Below are positions 42,995-50,978 of a stretch of 64,000 bases of DNA, in pieces (position 1 is the first letter of the stretch; the number at the start of each line of letters is the position of its first letter). The DNA is taken from positions 803,352 to 867,351 of the forward strand of contig NZ_JACVPP010000001.1 of assembly GCF_018881815.1 (NCBI RefSeq), given 5' to 3'. Origin of the DNA: Polynucleobacter sp. MWH-HuK1 (lineage in GTDB: Bacteria > Pseudomonadota > Gammaproteobacteria > Burkholderiales > Burkholderiaceae). The position numbers and the translations under genes are program-made. The notes under the pieces are model-generated. The model saw nothing but the letters and a program-made list of their open reading frames with translations, was not told the origin of the DNA and did not search any database.

Positions 42995-43671
42995 TGTTTT
43001 GGCGGGTTATTATCCTATTTGCCTATTTTTTAGGCACAAATGCCCTGGCTGCATTGCCCTCTGATTTGGAAAAGGAAATATTCCGCTTTGTGCAATCCAG
43101 TCCTGCTATTAATGGCTTGCGTGTGCAGATTGAACTTGTGGACCCAAATATCACTGTGCCGGCCTGCATTGGGGGCTCTGTTCAGATCGGCGCCCAACCA
43201 GGCGCCCGAATTTGGGGGAGAACTATACTTCAACTTCGCTGCGCCAGGGCGGGTTGGATGGTTAATGTACCTTTTAATATTCGCGTTTTTGGTAATTATG
43301 TTGTGGCGAGTCAGTATCTTCCTGCGGGTCAAAAACTCGAGCCTGGCGATATTCGAGTGATTGAAGGTGAGCTAAGTACATTACCTGATGACGTGCTCCG
43401 AACCCCTAAAAATGCCTACGACCGTGTTTTGAGCCGTTCCCTGCAAATGGGTTCTCCTGTTGGACTAAACGATTTAAAGGAATCATCCGTAATAAAGGTA
43501 GGAGATCCTGTAAGGCTTGTCTTAAAAGGTAAGGATTTTGAGGTTTCTGGTGAGGGAGTGGCTCAAACGGCTGGGATGATTGGCGACATGGTCCGAGTTC
43601 GATTGGCTGATGGTCAGGTCTTGCAAGGCCGAGTTTTGAGGCCATCTGTTGTAGTGGTGATGCTTGAGTAG
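42991..43671 (+). CDS. flgA: Flagellar basal-body P-ring formation protein FlgA
   Basis: This 226-residue periplasmic chaperone for the P-ring begins at ATG 42991 (or 42994), overlapping the CheA-like gene by four bases. The signal peptide ends near ALAALPSD. The C-terminal SAF-like domain is clear: ASQYLPAGQKLEPGDIRVIE, GSPVGLNDLKESSVIKVGDP and VSGEGVAQTAGMIGDMVRVR. The translational overlap ties the unusual chemosensory-like operon to flagellar assembly. flgBCD are not downstream here; flgM is. Confidence 0.92.
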   Translation: MMFWRVIILFAYFLGTNALAALPSDLEKEIFRFVQSSPAINGLRVQIELVDPNITVPACIGGSVQIGAQPGARIWGRTILQLRCARAGWMVNVPFNIRVFGNYVVASQYLPAGQKLEPGDIRVIEGELSTLPDDVLRTPKNAYDRVLSRSLQMGSPVGLNDLKESSVIKVGDPVRLVLKGKDFEVSGEGVAQTAGMIGDMVRVRLADGQVLQGRVLRPSVVVVMLE

Positions 43672-43764
43672 GCAACGCTTTTTGTATTACAGTACTGTCT
43701 AAAGCTGTCAGCTGTAGGCTAATGCAAAGAATAGTAAACTGTACGCAGTTCTGAGGAGAGTGAG

Positions 43765-44100
43765 ATGAAAGTTAACGAGAATGGAGTGTTAATTCCGCAA
43801 AGCTCAGGAGTTGGTAAGGCCAATTCCAGCCCAAACTCGACCTCTGTTAACTCGGGCGCCAATAAAGTTGCCGCTGATGCTGTCGCTGGTCCAGCTGTAA
43901 ATCTAGATATTAGTTTGACAGCAAAGCTTGCGGAAGTGCAAAGCGATTCTAAAGCCAATAATGTGACTGATGAAGCTTTGATTGAAAAACTCCGCAATCA
44001 AGTTGCAAACGGCGAATTTAAAATTGATTACAAAAAGATTTCTCAGGCAATGCTGAAAGATGTTGTTGCCGCTATTGGTCAAAAGCCAAAGCAAGCTTAA
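43765..44100 (+). CDS. flgM: Anti-sigma-28 factor FlgM
   Basis: This 111-residue protein has a flexible polar N-terminal half (NENGVLIPQSSGVGKANSSP) and the conserved helical C-terminal half (EALIEKLRNQVANGEFKIDY, KKISQAMLKDVVAAIG). FlgM holds FliA inactive until export through the finished hook. RBS gaggagag precedes the ATG. It is followed by an FlgN-like chaperone, the standard pair. Confidence 0.92.
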   Translation: MKVNENGVLIPQSSGVGKANSSPNSTSVNSGANKVAADAVAGPAVNLDISLTAKLAEVQSDSKANNVTDEALIEKLRNQVANGEFKIDYKKISQAMLKDVVAAIGQKPKQA

Positions 44101-44133
44101 GCTTCTGCTTTCGGCTTCCAATTAATCTAGTTT

Positions 44134-44547
44134 ATGTCAGGACAATCCCCATCAATGCCATTTGATGGGATGCAATCATTTTTGCAAAAAATTGCCAGCG
44201 CAGTTTTAGACTTACGCAGTGCATTAGAAGCAAATGACATGGATCGACTGCCAACCGCTTTAGATCTTACCAACACAGCTCTGGATGCAATTAACCAATA
44301 CCCTGGTGGCGCAGAAAGTCTCAAAGCAGATATTGCATTATTTCCGGAAGAGCAAAAGCGAAGTTTAATGTCCTTGTTGGACGAGGCATCAGTCAACCAT
44401 CAAATTAATGGCGATCTAATTCGCTTGGCTATGCAACGAAGCGCTGCAATGCAATCTTTTATTGCGCAGCAAGCGCCCAGCGCAACCTACGATAGCGAGG
44501 GGGGTGTGCCAGGGTCTGTTGGTGGAGTCCTTTCACGTAAGGTGTAG
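44134..44547 (+). CDS. flgN: Flagellar export chaperone FlgN-like
   Basis: This 137-residue all-helical protein follows flgM by 33 bases. It shows the FlgN/FlgS-like size and a helical heptad pattern (QSFLQKIASAVLDLRSALEA, LMSLLDEASVNHQINGDLIR) with a disordered C-terminus. Identity rests on position and fold prediction more than on motifs. It should bring hook-filament junction proteins (FlgK/FlgL) to the export gate. Confidence 0.7.
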   Translation: MSGQSPSMPFDGMQSFLQKIASAVLDLRSALEANDMDRLPTALDLTNTALDAINQYPGGAESLKADIALFPEEQKRSLMSLLDEASVNHQINGDLIRLAMQRSAAMQSFIAQQAPSATYDSEGGVPGSVGGVLSRKV

Positions 44548-44596
44548 TCAGTAGACAGCATTTTGCAGCCGTGTATTTTTATTTCTGTTGGTAAGT

Positions 44597-45283
44597 ATGC
44601 AATTTTTTGATAATGCTCGTCTAGATATCGCTAGGCAAAATCTAAATCGTGGGCGCTATCAGGCGGCATTTGAGCTCTTTTATGAATTAGCCGTCCATGA
44701 TCTGGATGAAGAGGCTCAATTTGCACTCACCAAAATGTGCTTTGATGGGCATTTAGATGCCGAGCAGATCGCCAAACTATTTGAATGGGTAAACTCTAAT
44801 AGCAGTCTTGGCAATGGCTATGCCCACTTTAACGTAGCCCTCATGTATGAGCGGGGTATGGGTGAAATTAAGCAAAGTTATAAAACGGCAATTGAATATT
44901 ACGAGAAGGCGATCAAAGAAGAGGTTGTTGATGCTTATTGCAATTTAGGTAATATCTACGCCTTGGGGTTGGGTGAGGAGCAAGGCATCCCTCGTAATAT
45001 GCACAAGGGAATTCAGTATCTTGCCAAAGGTGCTGAAGAGGGTAGTCGACAGGCGGCATACACACTAGGATGTCTTTATGAAAAAGGGGAATTTATTCCC
45101 CAAGATCACCGTAAAGCTTGTTATTACTTGGTGCTTGCAACTTTGGCGGGTCATGAGCAAGCGCATCGAGTCTTAATTATTTTTCAGCACACCAATAAGG
45201 GTGATTTCAATAAAGAATTTGATGAAGCAGAATTGCAGTATGGAAGAATTAAAAACATGCGCAGACTCTATAAGTGCTTATAG
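44597..45283 (+). CDS. Sel1-repeat (SLR) protein
   Basis: ATG 44597 is preferred over an in-frame TTG nine bases earlier. The 228-residue product has Sel1-like TPR repeats: GNGYAHFNVALMYERGMGEI, VVDAYCNLGNIYALGLGEEQ and GSRQAAYTLGCLYEKGEFIP. Sel1 repeats mediate protein interactions. It follows flgN on the same strand and converges with fliA; a role in flagellar assembly or motor function is inferred. Confidence 0.85.
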   Translation: MQFFDNARLDIARQNLNRGRYQAAFELFYELAVHDLDEEAQFALTKMCFDGHLDAEQIAKLFEWVNSNSSLGNGYAHFNVALMYERGMGEIKQSYKTAIEYYEKAIKEEVVDAYCNLGNIYALGLGEEQGIPRNMHKGIQYLAKGAEEGSRQAAYTLGCLYEKGEFIPQDHRKACYYLVLATLAGHEQAHRVLIIFQHTNKGDFNKEFDEAELQYGRIKNMRRLYKCL

Positions 45284-45306
45284 CTAGAATTTGATAGGTT
45301 TTAAAG

Positions 45307-45996
45307 CTAAATTTTGAGTTTGGCTCGAATGCGGATCATGCCTTGAGTATGAATCTGACTGATACGCCCTGGTGTGATATTCATCACTTGGGCAATTTCC
45401 CGATAAGACAAGTCTTCTTGATAATGAAGTGCAAAGACGAGTTGCTCATTTTCTGGGAGACCCTCCAAAATTGAGGCTATACGCTCCGCCAGTTGTCCCA
45501 TCGCAACCGCTCTCATTGGGTCTGATGAATCAGTATCTGAAGGCAATAGATCATCTGACAAATCATCAAGCGGCATCAAATGGACCATATTCGCCATGAT
45601 GGCATGGTAAGCCTCGATCGTCATTTCTGCGCTAGCGGCAATCTCCCTCTCAGAGGGATGGCGTCCTAGGCTTTGTTCGAGCTTGCGAGTGACTTTCTCG
45701 AGACCTTCTAATTCGTCGCGTTGATTGCGCGGCAAAATATCATTTTTGCGACAGGCATCATAAATTGCGCCACGAATTCGGGTGCGGGCATAGACTTCAA
45801 AATTGAGATTTGCTTGTGGCTCATAACGGGTTAATGCATCTAAAAGACCTGTAAGGCCCTCTTGGATTAGGTCATCTACTTCAACATTAGGAGGTAAGCG
45901 CGAACATATCTGGTGGGCAATGCGCTTTACAAGCGGCAAGTGTTCTTTGATGGCTAGATCAATATCAACTGACTGGTTATAACTAGATGGCTTCAA
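45307..45996 (-). CDS. fliA: Flagellar sigma factor FliA (sigma-28)
   Basis: This 229-residue sigma-28 has region 2 (KEHLPLVKRIAHQICSRLPP, DLIQEGLTGLLDALTRYEPQ, FEVYARTRIRGAIYDACRKN), region 3 (RHPSEREIAASAEMTIEAYH) and region 4 (EDLSYREIAQVMNITPGRIS). It directs late flagellar promoters; matching promoter forms occur upstream of the giant fliD, the 55680 operon and fliC. It ends the flhA-flhF-flhG-fliA operon. Confidence 0.96.
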   Translation of the reverse strand: MKPSSYNQSVDIDLAIKEHLPLVKRIAHQICSRLPPNVEVDDLIQEGLTGLLDALTRYEPQANLNFEVYARTRIRGAIYDACRKNDILPRNQRDELEGLEKVTRKLEQSLGRHPSEREIAASAEMTIEAYHAIMANMVHLMPLDDLSDDLLPSDTDSSDPMRAVAMGQLAERIASILEGLPENEQLVFALHYQEDLSYREIAQVMNITPGRISQIHTQGMIRIRAKLKI

Positions 45997-46042
45997 TCAC
46001 ATCTCGCGCAAGGAAATATCAATCGGGAAACTCAAAATATGC

Positions 46043-46861
46043 TTAAGTTGTAATTTTGGCAGAAATTGCTTTGAAGAAGCCATGAGGCAAGACAAATTCA
46101 TGAGTTGGCCCCTTTTTAACGGGGTTAAGGCTCATATCGTCAAGATCAATTTCAACGCGTTGCGCTGTAAGTGCTTTAATCCAGCCTAAAAATTCAATGC
46201 TTTGTTCAAGAGCCCTCTGGGATGCATCTTGCAGCTTTTCAAATGCTGCAGTTCCAGTTGCCTCATCATTGCCGCCAACGATCAGGACAGCTAAAGGCTC
46301 GTCAAGTTGTAACTCTGCCATTTGGCGAATCATCACAAGCGCTCTTTTTAAACATGAATCCTCGGTAGACGCGACCAAAATACGCTTGATATTGCTCCCA
46401 TAGTAGGCAACGATAGTAGCCTGAGGATCAACGGTTGGATAAATCACATAATCAATATCGATTTCATGCTTAACAAGGCGCTCATCTAGCTTAGGGTATT
46501 TTGCGTACCGGCTGGATATTTCGGGGCGTAATTTTACGCTTGCAGCATACCAAAGGTTCTCTTCGATCTGTTTGAGCGATTTATGCAGCTCTATGGAGTT
46601 TGAAAAAACCTGGCCTAAGTCGTAACGTACTGGATATAAAAAACCTGACATGGTTTTGCGGTCGGCTAAGGGCACTTCATCAACAAGTAGTACTCGGTGG
46701 CCAAGCTGCTTGATACTGTGGGCAGTGCTGTGACCTAAATGAACTGTCGAGTCGGGGTCTAGTGTGCTGGCAATACAAATGATGCGACACAACTCTGAGC
46801 CAAAAATGTCGCGTAATCCTGCGGCCTGATCGTTGCCGCTAACAGTGCTTGCTGTATTCAT
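46043..46861 (-). CDS. flhG: FlhG/FleN-like MinD-family protein without a P-loop
   Basis: This 272-residue protein lies between flhF and fliA, the normal flhG position, overlapping flhF by four bases. It aligns in outline with MinD-like FlhG (CRIICIAST, HSIKQLGHRVLLVDEVPLAD, YPVRYDLGQVF). However, the Walker A lysines (KGGxGKT) are replaced by TLDPDSTVHLGHST, and the Walker A' Asp pair is lost. It should not bind ATP conventionally. It may act as a degenerate regulator of FlhF and flagellar number. Confidence 0.7.
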   Translation of the reverse strand: MNTASTVSGNDQAAGLRDIFGSELCRIICIASTLDPDSTVHLGHSTAHSIKQLGHRVLLVDEVPLADRKTMSGFLYPVRYDLGQVFSNSIELHKSLKQIEENLWYAASVKLRPEISSRYAKYPKLDERLVKHEIDIDYVIYPTVDPQATIVAYYGSNIKRILVASTEDSCLKRALVMIRQMAELQLDEPLAVLIVGGNDEATGTAAFEKLQDASQRALEQSIEFLGWIKALTAQRVEIDLDDMSLNPVKKGPTHEFVLPHGFFKAISAKITT

Positions 46862-48504
46862 TGATTGACTTTGCGAATCCAGTCACCCAAATGATCGGAG
46901 AGTAATGCAGGAACCTGTTCATCAGTTAATGAGAAGGTTTCTGCAAAAGCACGCATAGCCATTGCGCGATGACTTAAATAATTCACATCTGGCTGGCTTA
47001 AGTCTTCCGGAACACGTTGTCCATTAGAGACAAATAGGATCGATAGATCATGACGGATGACGCTATCAATGACTGGTGCTAGGTGGGCTGCTTCATCAAT
47101 TTTGGTGATGATTACGGAATCAAGCTTCTCACCATCGGTGTTCTGCATCGCTTGATTGTGTAAATTAATTACCTCTTCTTGAGTTCGCAAATCCGTAGTA
47201 GAACTCATCACGAGAATGCGACGTGCTTTACTAGAGCCGTGCTCAAGTAAGTGAGACTGCTCTACCATCAGGGCATCGCGCTGACTAACGCCAGCAGTAT
47301 CTAGCAAAATAATTTTACGATTGGAAAAATCTTTGATTTTTGCAGCCAAGTCTTCGCTATCACGAACAGCGGTAACCGATAACCCCAGAATTTTTGCAAA
47401 CGTTTTCAACTGTTCCTGAGCGCCGATACGATAGGTGTCGGTAGTAAGCAGGGCGACTTGATTGCGACCGTAGCGCAGAACGCAACGCGCTGCAATTTTG
47501 GCAACCGTTGTAGTTTTTCCAACACCAGTAGGACCAATAAAAGCAAATACTCCGCCACGATCGAAAATGTCAAAAGCTCGCGAAGTTTTAAGCATGCATT
47601 TGACTTGCTCACGCGCATTTTTTAGTAAATGTGGTGTGCTTAAGTTTTCGGGTAGATTTTGGGCAATCTCGGATACTAATTTTGGTGAAAAGCCACTATT
47701 GAGTAGATGCTTGACGACCTCAGTGATGTGGGTATTTTCTTGTTGGATATTGCCCCAAAAGCTAGCGGCAACATGAGACTGTAAGAGATTTTTAACTTCA
47801 CTTATTTCTGATAATAGCTTTTCAACTTTGGGTGAGGTTTCAGCTTGTGCTGCAATGCTTGGGGTTGAGGCACCTGAAACGCTAGGTGCAGCATGGCTAT
47901 TTTCATTTGGGTTGCTTGATGCTCGAATTTTCTGAGCGGCACCTTGGGCAGCGCTTTTTAGTGCATTAAGGGCAGCAGCCTCTTGCGCTGCCTTGGTATT
48001 GGCTGCAAGACTGGCGTTAAAAATAGCATCGTTATTGGATGGATTAATGACATTGGTTGATCCTCTTGGGATACGCTCTGCATTATTAAATGAAGTAGGT
48101 AAAAATGCTTCAGCGCCTGGTGCTCTGATAGGGCGCTCCACTCTGGCGGGATTGCGACGCAAAACGCCATTTGGAACATCAGTGCGTACTACTCTTTGAG
48201 GAGTGCCTGCAGATGAAGTCGGCGACACAGGTTCGGCCCGCCTAGCAATGGCATTAGCAAATTTATCTGAAAGACCAGATTCCTTTAGGGAGCGCTCAGA
48301 AAAAGCGCTAGGCTCACCAAATTGTGGATCAAGAAGCTCAGAGCGGGCGGAGAGGTTTGCTAAGTCACTCGAGGTAATTGCCATTACTTCAACGCCTTGA
48401 TCGGTGTCTTTAGTCGAGAGAACCATGGCATCGGGACCCATCTCTGCGCGTATGAGCTTTAGGGCGTCAGCGGTATTGGCTGCAATAAATTTTTGGGGAC
48501 CCAT
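46858..48504 (-). CDS. flhF: Flagellar biosynthesis GTPase FlhF
   Basis: This 548-residue SRP-type GTPase sets flagellar position and number. A basic N-terminal domain and a disordered Ala/Pro/Ser-rich linker precede the NG domain. The P-loop GPTGVGKTTT lies near 325; other G motifs are DTAGVSQRD (G3) and TKIDEA (G4). It overlaps the FlhG-like gene and follows flhA by 35 bases. In flhF-bearing bacteria the flagella are usually polar, which I infer here. Confidence 0.95.
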   Translation of the reverse strand: MGPQKFIAANTADALKLIRAEMGPDAMVLSTKDTDQGVEVMAITSSDLANLSARSELLDPQFGEPSAFSERSLKESGLSDKFANAIARRAEPVSPTSSAGTPQRVVRTDVPNGVLRRNPARVERPIRAPGAEAFLPTSFNNAERIPRGSTNVINPSNNDAIFNASLAANTKAAQEAAALNALKSAAQGAAQKIRASSNPNENSHAAPSVSGASTPSIAAQAETSPKVEKLLSEISEVKNLLQSHVAASFWGNIQQENTHITEVVKHLLNSGFSPKLVSEIAQNLPENLSTPHLLKNAREQVKCMLKTSRAFDIFDRGGVFAFIGPTGVGKTTTVAKIAARCVLRYGRNQVALLTTDTYRIGAQEQLKTFAKILGLSVTAVRDSEDLAAKIKDFSNRKIILLDTAGVSQRDALMVEQSHLLEHGSSKARRILVMSSTTDLRTQEEVINLHNQAMQNTDGEKLDSVIITKIDEAAHLAPVIDSVIRHDLSILFVSNGQRVPEDLSQPDVNYLSHRAMAMRAFAETFSLTDEQVPALLSDHLGDWIRKVNQ

Positions 48505-48539
48505 GTGCTAACTCCGAATCATTCTCTTTAATAGTGATT

Positions 48540-50630
48540 TTATGGGTTTTTGCCCGTTTGGGAACAAAGAACCTTGTAAAAAGCCAAGTTTGCAGTCGGT
48601 GGTAGCTCGTTTAGGGCCAAAATGATGGCTTGGGGGCAAACCCGACGAGCAATTCTGGAGATTGTTGTTCGAGTGCGAGTGCCGCTGACAATGACTGGGG
48701 GCAGGTTCTCATTTTCCATTTCCTGCACCCCTTTGATGACCTCTTCCCCAAACATGCGTGCTAAGGATGGTTCAATTAAGCCATCAGGAGCAATTGCACC
48801 CGCACCAATAGACTGCTCAATTAAGCGCTCAAACTCTGGCTGAATGCCCAAGACTTTAAAGTTGCCGCCATCGCCTAGGGTGTCTTGCACAATTGTTCTG
48901 CGCAATGCATACCGAATGTGCGGCAAAATTTCTAGAGGGTCATTCAATTTGCCTGCATATTCGCTTGCTACTTCCAAGATGGTGCGCAAGTCTTTGATAG
49001 GCACATTTTCTTCTAATAGTAGTTGTAAGATGCGCTGTAACTGTGCGACAGAAACAATTTTCGGAATAACATCATCAACCAATTTTGGATAACTCATCTT
49101 GAAGTGGTCGAGTAAGTCTTGCGTTTCTTGACGGCCCAAGAGTTCGGCGGCATGCTGATGAATCAAATGATCCAAATGGGTGGTGATGACTACGGCTGGC
49201 TCTACGACGGTATAACCTTTGGCGATAGCCTCATCGCGCTGACGTCTTTCAATCCATACGGCAGGCATGCCGAAAGTAGGATCCTTAACTTCGATACCTG
49301 GAATTTTTTCTGTGCCGCTTTGCTGGATCGCCAGTAAGCGATCTGGCAAGCATTGCCCACGACCGATCTCTGCACCGTATAGTAAGACGCGATAAGTTTC
49401 TGCAGAAAGCTGTAAGTTATCCCGAATATGTACGGATGGAATTAAAAAGCCAACTTGAGTTACAAACTTACGACGAATTGCTTTAATACGCTTAATTAAA
49501 TCGCTATCATCACCTTTATCCACCAAAGGAATAAGGCGGTAAGCTAACTCCAAGCAGAGTGGCTCAACAATCGGAACATCTTTCCACTCAAGCTCTTCAT
49601 TTGTAACCGGTTGTGCCGCCGCGATCTTTGCTTGTGCAGCCTCTTTTTTAATGCGCTGATGTGTCAAATACGCAAGCCCACCAAACAACACAGCAAAAGC
49701 TATAAAGATAAAGTGTGGCATGCCTGGCAGCACACCTAAAATGCCCAGGACAGCCGCAACAACACCTAGCGCATTGCTATTGGCTTCAAATTGTTTGGAA
49801 ACCTGACCAGAAAAGTCATCTTCAGTAGCAACACGGGTTACCAAAATGCCGGCAGCGGTTGAAATAATGAGTGCTGGAATTTGTGCAACTAAACCGTCAC
49901 CAATTGTCAGGGATGCGAAGGTCGAGAGCGCTTTGCCAAAATCCATACCATGCTGTAAGACGCCGATCATCAAACCGCCAATAAGGTTGATGACCAAAAT
50001 CATGATTCCGGCCATCGCATCGCCACGCACAAATTTCGACGCACCGTCCATGGAGCCAAAGAAATCTGCTTCTTGGGCTACGTCTGCACGGCGTGCTTTT
50101 GCTTCATCTTGTTGAATCAGGCCTGCATTTAAATCAGCATCAATTGCCATTTGCTTACCAGGCATCGAATCCAGAGCAAAGCGTGCGGATACTTCAGCTA
50201 CACGTCCAGAGCCCTTTGTAATCACCACAAAGTTAATGATGGTGATGACTACGAAGATCACGATACCAACCGCAAAGTTTCCGCCAATCAAAAAGACGCC
50301 AAATGCTTCGATCACTTTACCAGCGGCATCAGTTCCCTTGTAACCATCTAGCAGAACGATACGGGTGGAAGCAACGTTAAGTGATAAACGAAGTAGAGTG
50401 GTGAGTAGTAGAACTGTTGGGAATGCAACGAAATCTTTGAAGCTTTTAATATTGATCGCCGTAAATAAAACAATGATCGATAGCGCAATATTGAAGGTGA
50501 ACAGAATATCGAGAATGATGGCTGGCAATGGCACCAGCATCATGATCAAAATCAGTAAAACCAGAATTGGGATGGCGCCTTGTGCCGAGGGGCTCGGCAG
50601 CTTAGAGGTGTCAAAACCCAAGATTTTCAT
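48540..50630 (-). CDS. flhA: Flagellar export apparatus protein FlhA
   Basis: This is the major membrane component of the flagellar type III export gate. ATG 50630 starts MKILGFDTSKLPSPSAQGAI; an in-frame TTG at 50675 would add 15 residues and neither has a strong RBS. Eight transmembrane helices span about the first 300 residues. The conserved FHIPEP loop region (GGNFAVGIVIFVVITIINFV, SARFALDSMPGKQMAIDADL) is intact, followed by the cytoplasmic nonamer-ring domain. flhB is not adjacent; a short FhlB-type paralogue lies at 63571. Confidence 0.96.
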   Translation of the reverse strand: MKILGFDTSKLPSPSAQGAIPILVLLILIMMLVPLPAIILDILFTFNIALSIIVLFTAINIKSFKDFVAFPTVLLLTTLLRLSLNVASTRIVLLDGYKGTDAAGKVIEAFGVFLIGGNFAVGIVIFVVITIINFVVITKGSGRVAEVSARFALDSMPGKQMAIDADLNAGLIQQDEAKARRADVAQEADFFGSMDGASKFVRGDAMAGIMILVINLIGGLMIGVLQHGMDFGKALSTFASLTIGDGLVAQIPALIISTAAGILVTRVATEDDFSGQVSKQFEANSNALGVVAAVLGILGVLPGMPHFIFIAFAVLFGGLAYLTHQRIKKEAAQAKIAAAQPVTNEELEWKDVPIVEPLCLELAYRLIPLVDKGDDSDLIKRIKAIRRKFVTQVGFLIPSVHIRDNLQLSAETYRVLLYGAEIGRGQCLPDRLLAIQQSGTEKIPGIEVKDPTFGMPAVWIERRQRDEAIAKGYTVVEPAVVITTHLDHLIHQHAAELLGRQETQDLLDHFKMSYPKLVDDVIPKIVSVAQLQRILQLLLEENVPIKDLRTILEVASEYAGKLNDPLEILPHIRYALRRTIVQDTLGDGGNFKVLGIQPEFERLIEQSIGAGAIAPDGLIEPSLARMFGEEVIKGVQEMENENLPPVIVSGTRTRTTISRIARRVCPQAIILALNELPPTANLAFYKVLCSQTGKNP

Positions 50631-50896
50631 GCGTATAGATCTATTGCCTGATAAATAATTAAAAAAATCGCTCAAGAAAGCGTTAAATCAGTAAGCGCCA
50701 ACCTATATTTAGTGATTAGCGCCCCAATAGACCCTAAATATACTGTAAATCAGGGGAAAAAACATCAAAAATGGCAAAAATTGCCGCACTTTCCGATAAA
50801 AATTGCCACTACCTAAAAAAGTAGGATTAAAGCTCCAATTTAAGGTTTTTTTGGACCTCAATTTCTATCCGCAGAATCCCACTTTTCCAGAAAATC

Positions 50897-50924
50897 TAAA
50901 GCTTATGAGCTTTTTAGCCGTTTA
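50897..50924 (+). promoter_or_regulatory. Sigma-28 promoter of the giant fliD
   Basis: taaa (50897-50900), 16 bases, gccgttta (50917-50924), close to the enterobacterial consensus TAAA-N15-GCCGATAA. It lies 55 bases before the GTG start. The 303-base flhA-fliD intergenic region (50676-50978) is otherwise AT-rich with no gene. Confidence 0.7.
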
Positions 50925-50978
50925 TCCCTTTGCAAAACCTTTTTTGTGAAGGTTTGACCTAAATTAAAGGTATTTTCT

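Noticed and set aside
43700..43725. Possible sigma-28 promoter before flgM (taaa, 14 bases, gctaatgc)
   Set aside because: Spacing and -10 differ from the consistent 16-base form at the other sites.
44548..44575. gccgtgta as a sigma-28 -10 box before the Sel1 gene
   Set aside because: The matching -35 position reads tcag rather than taaa.
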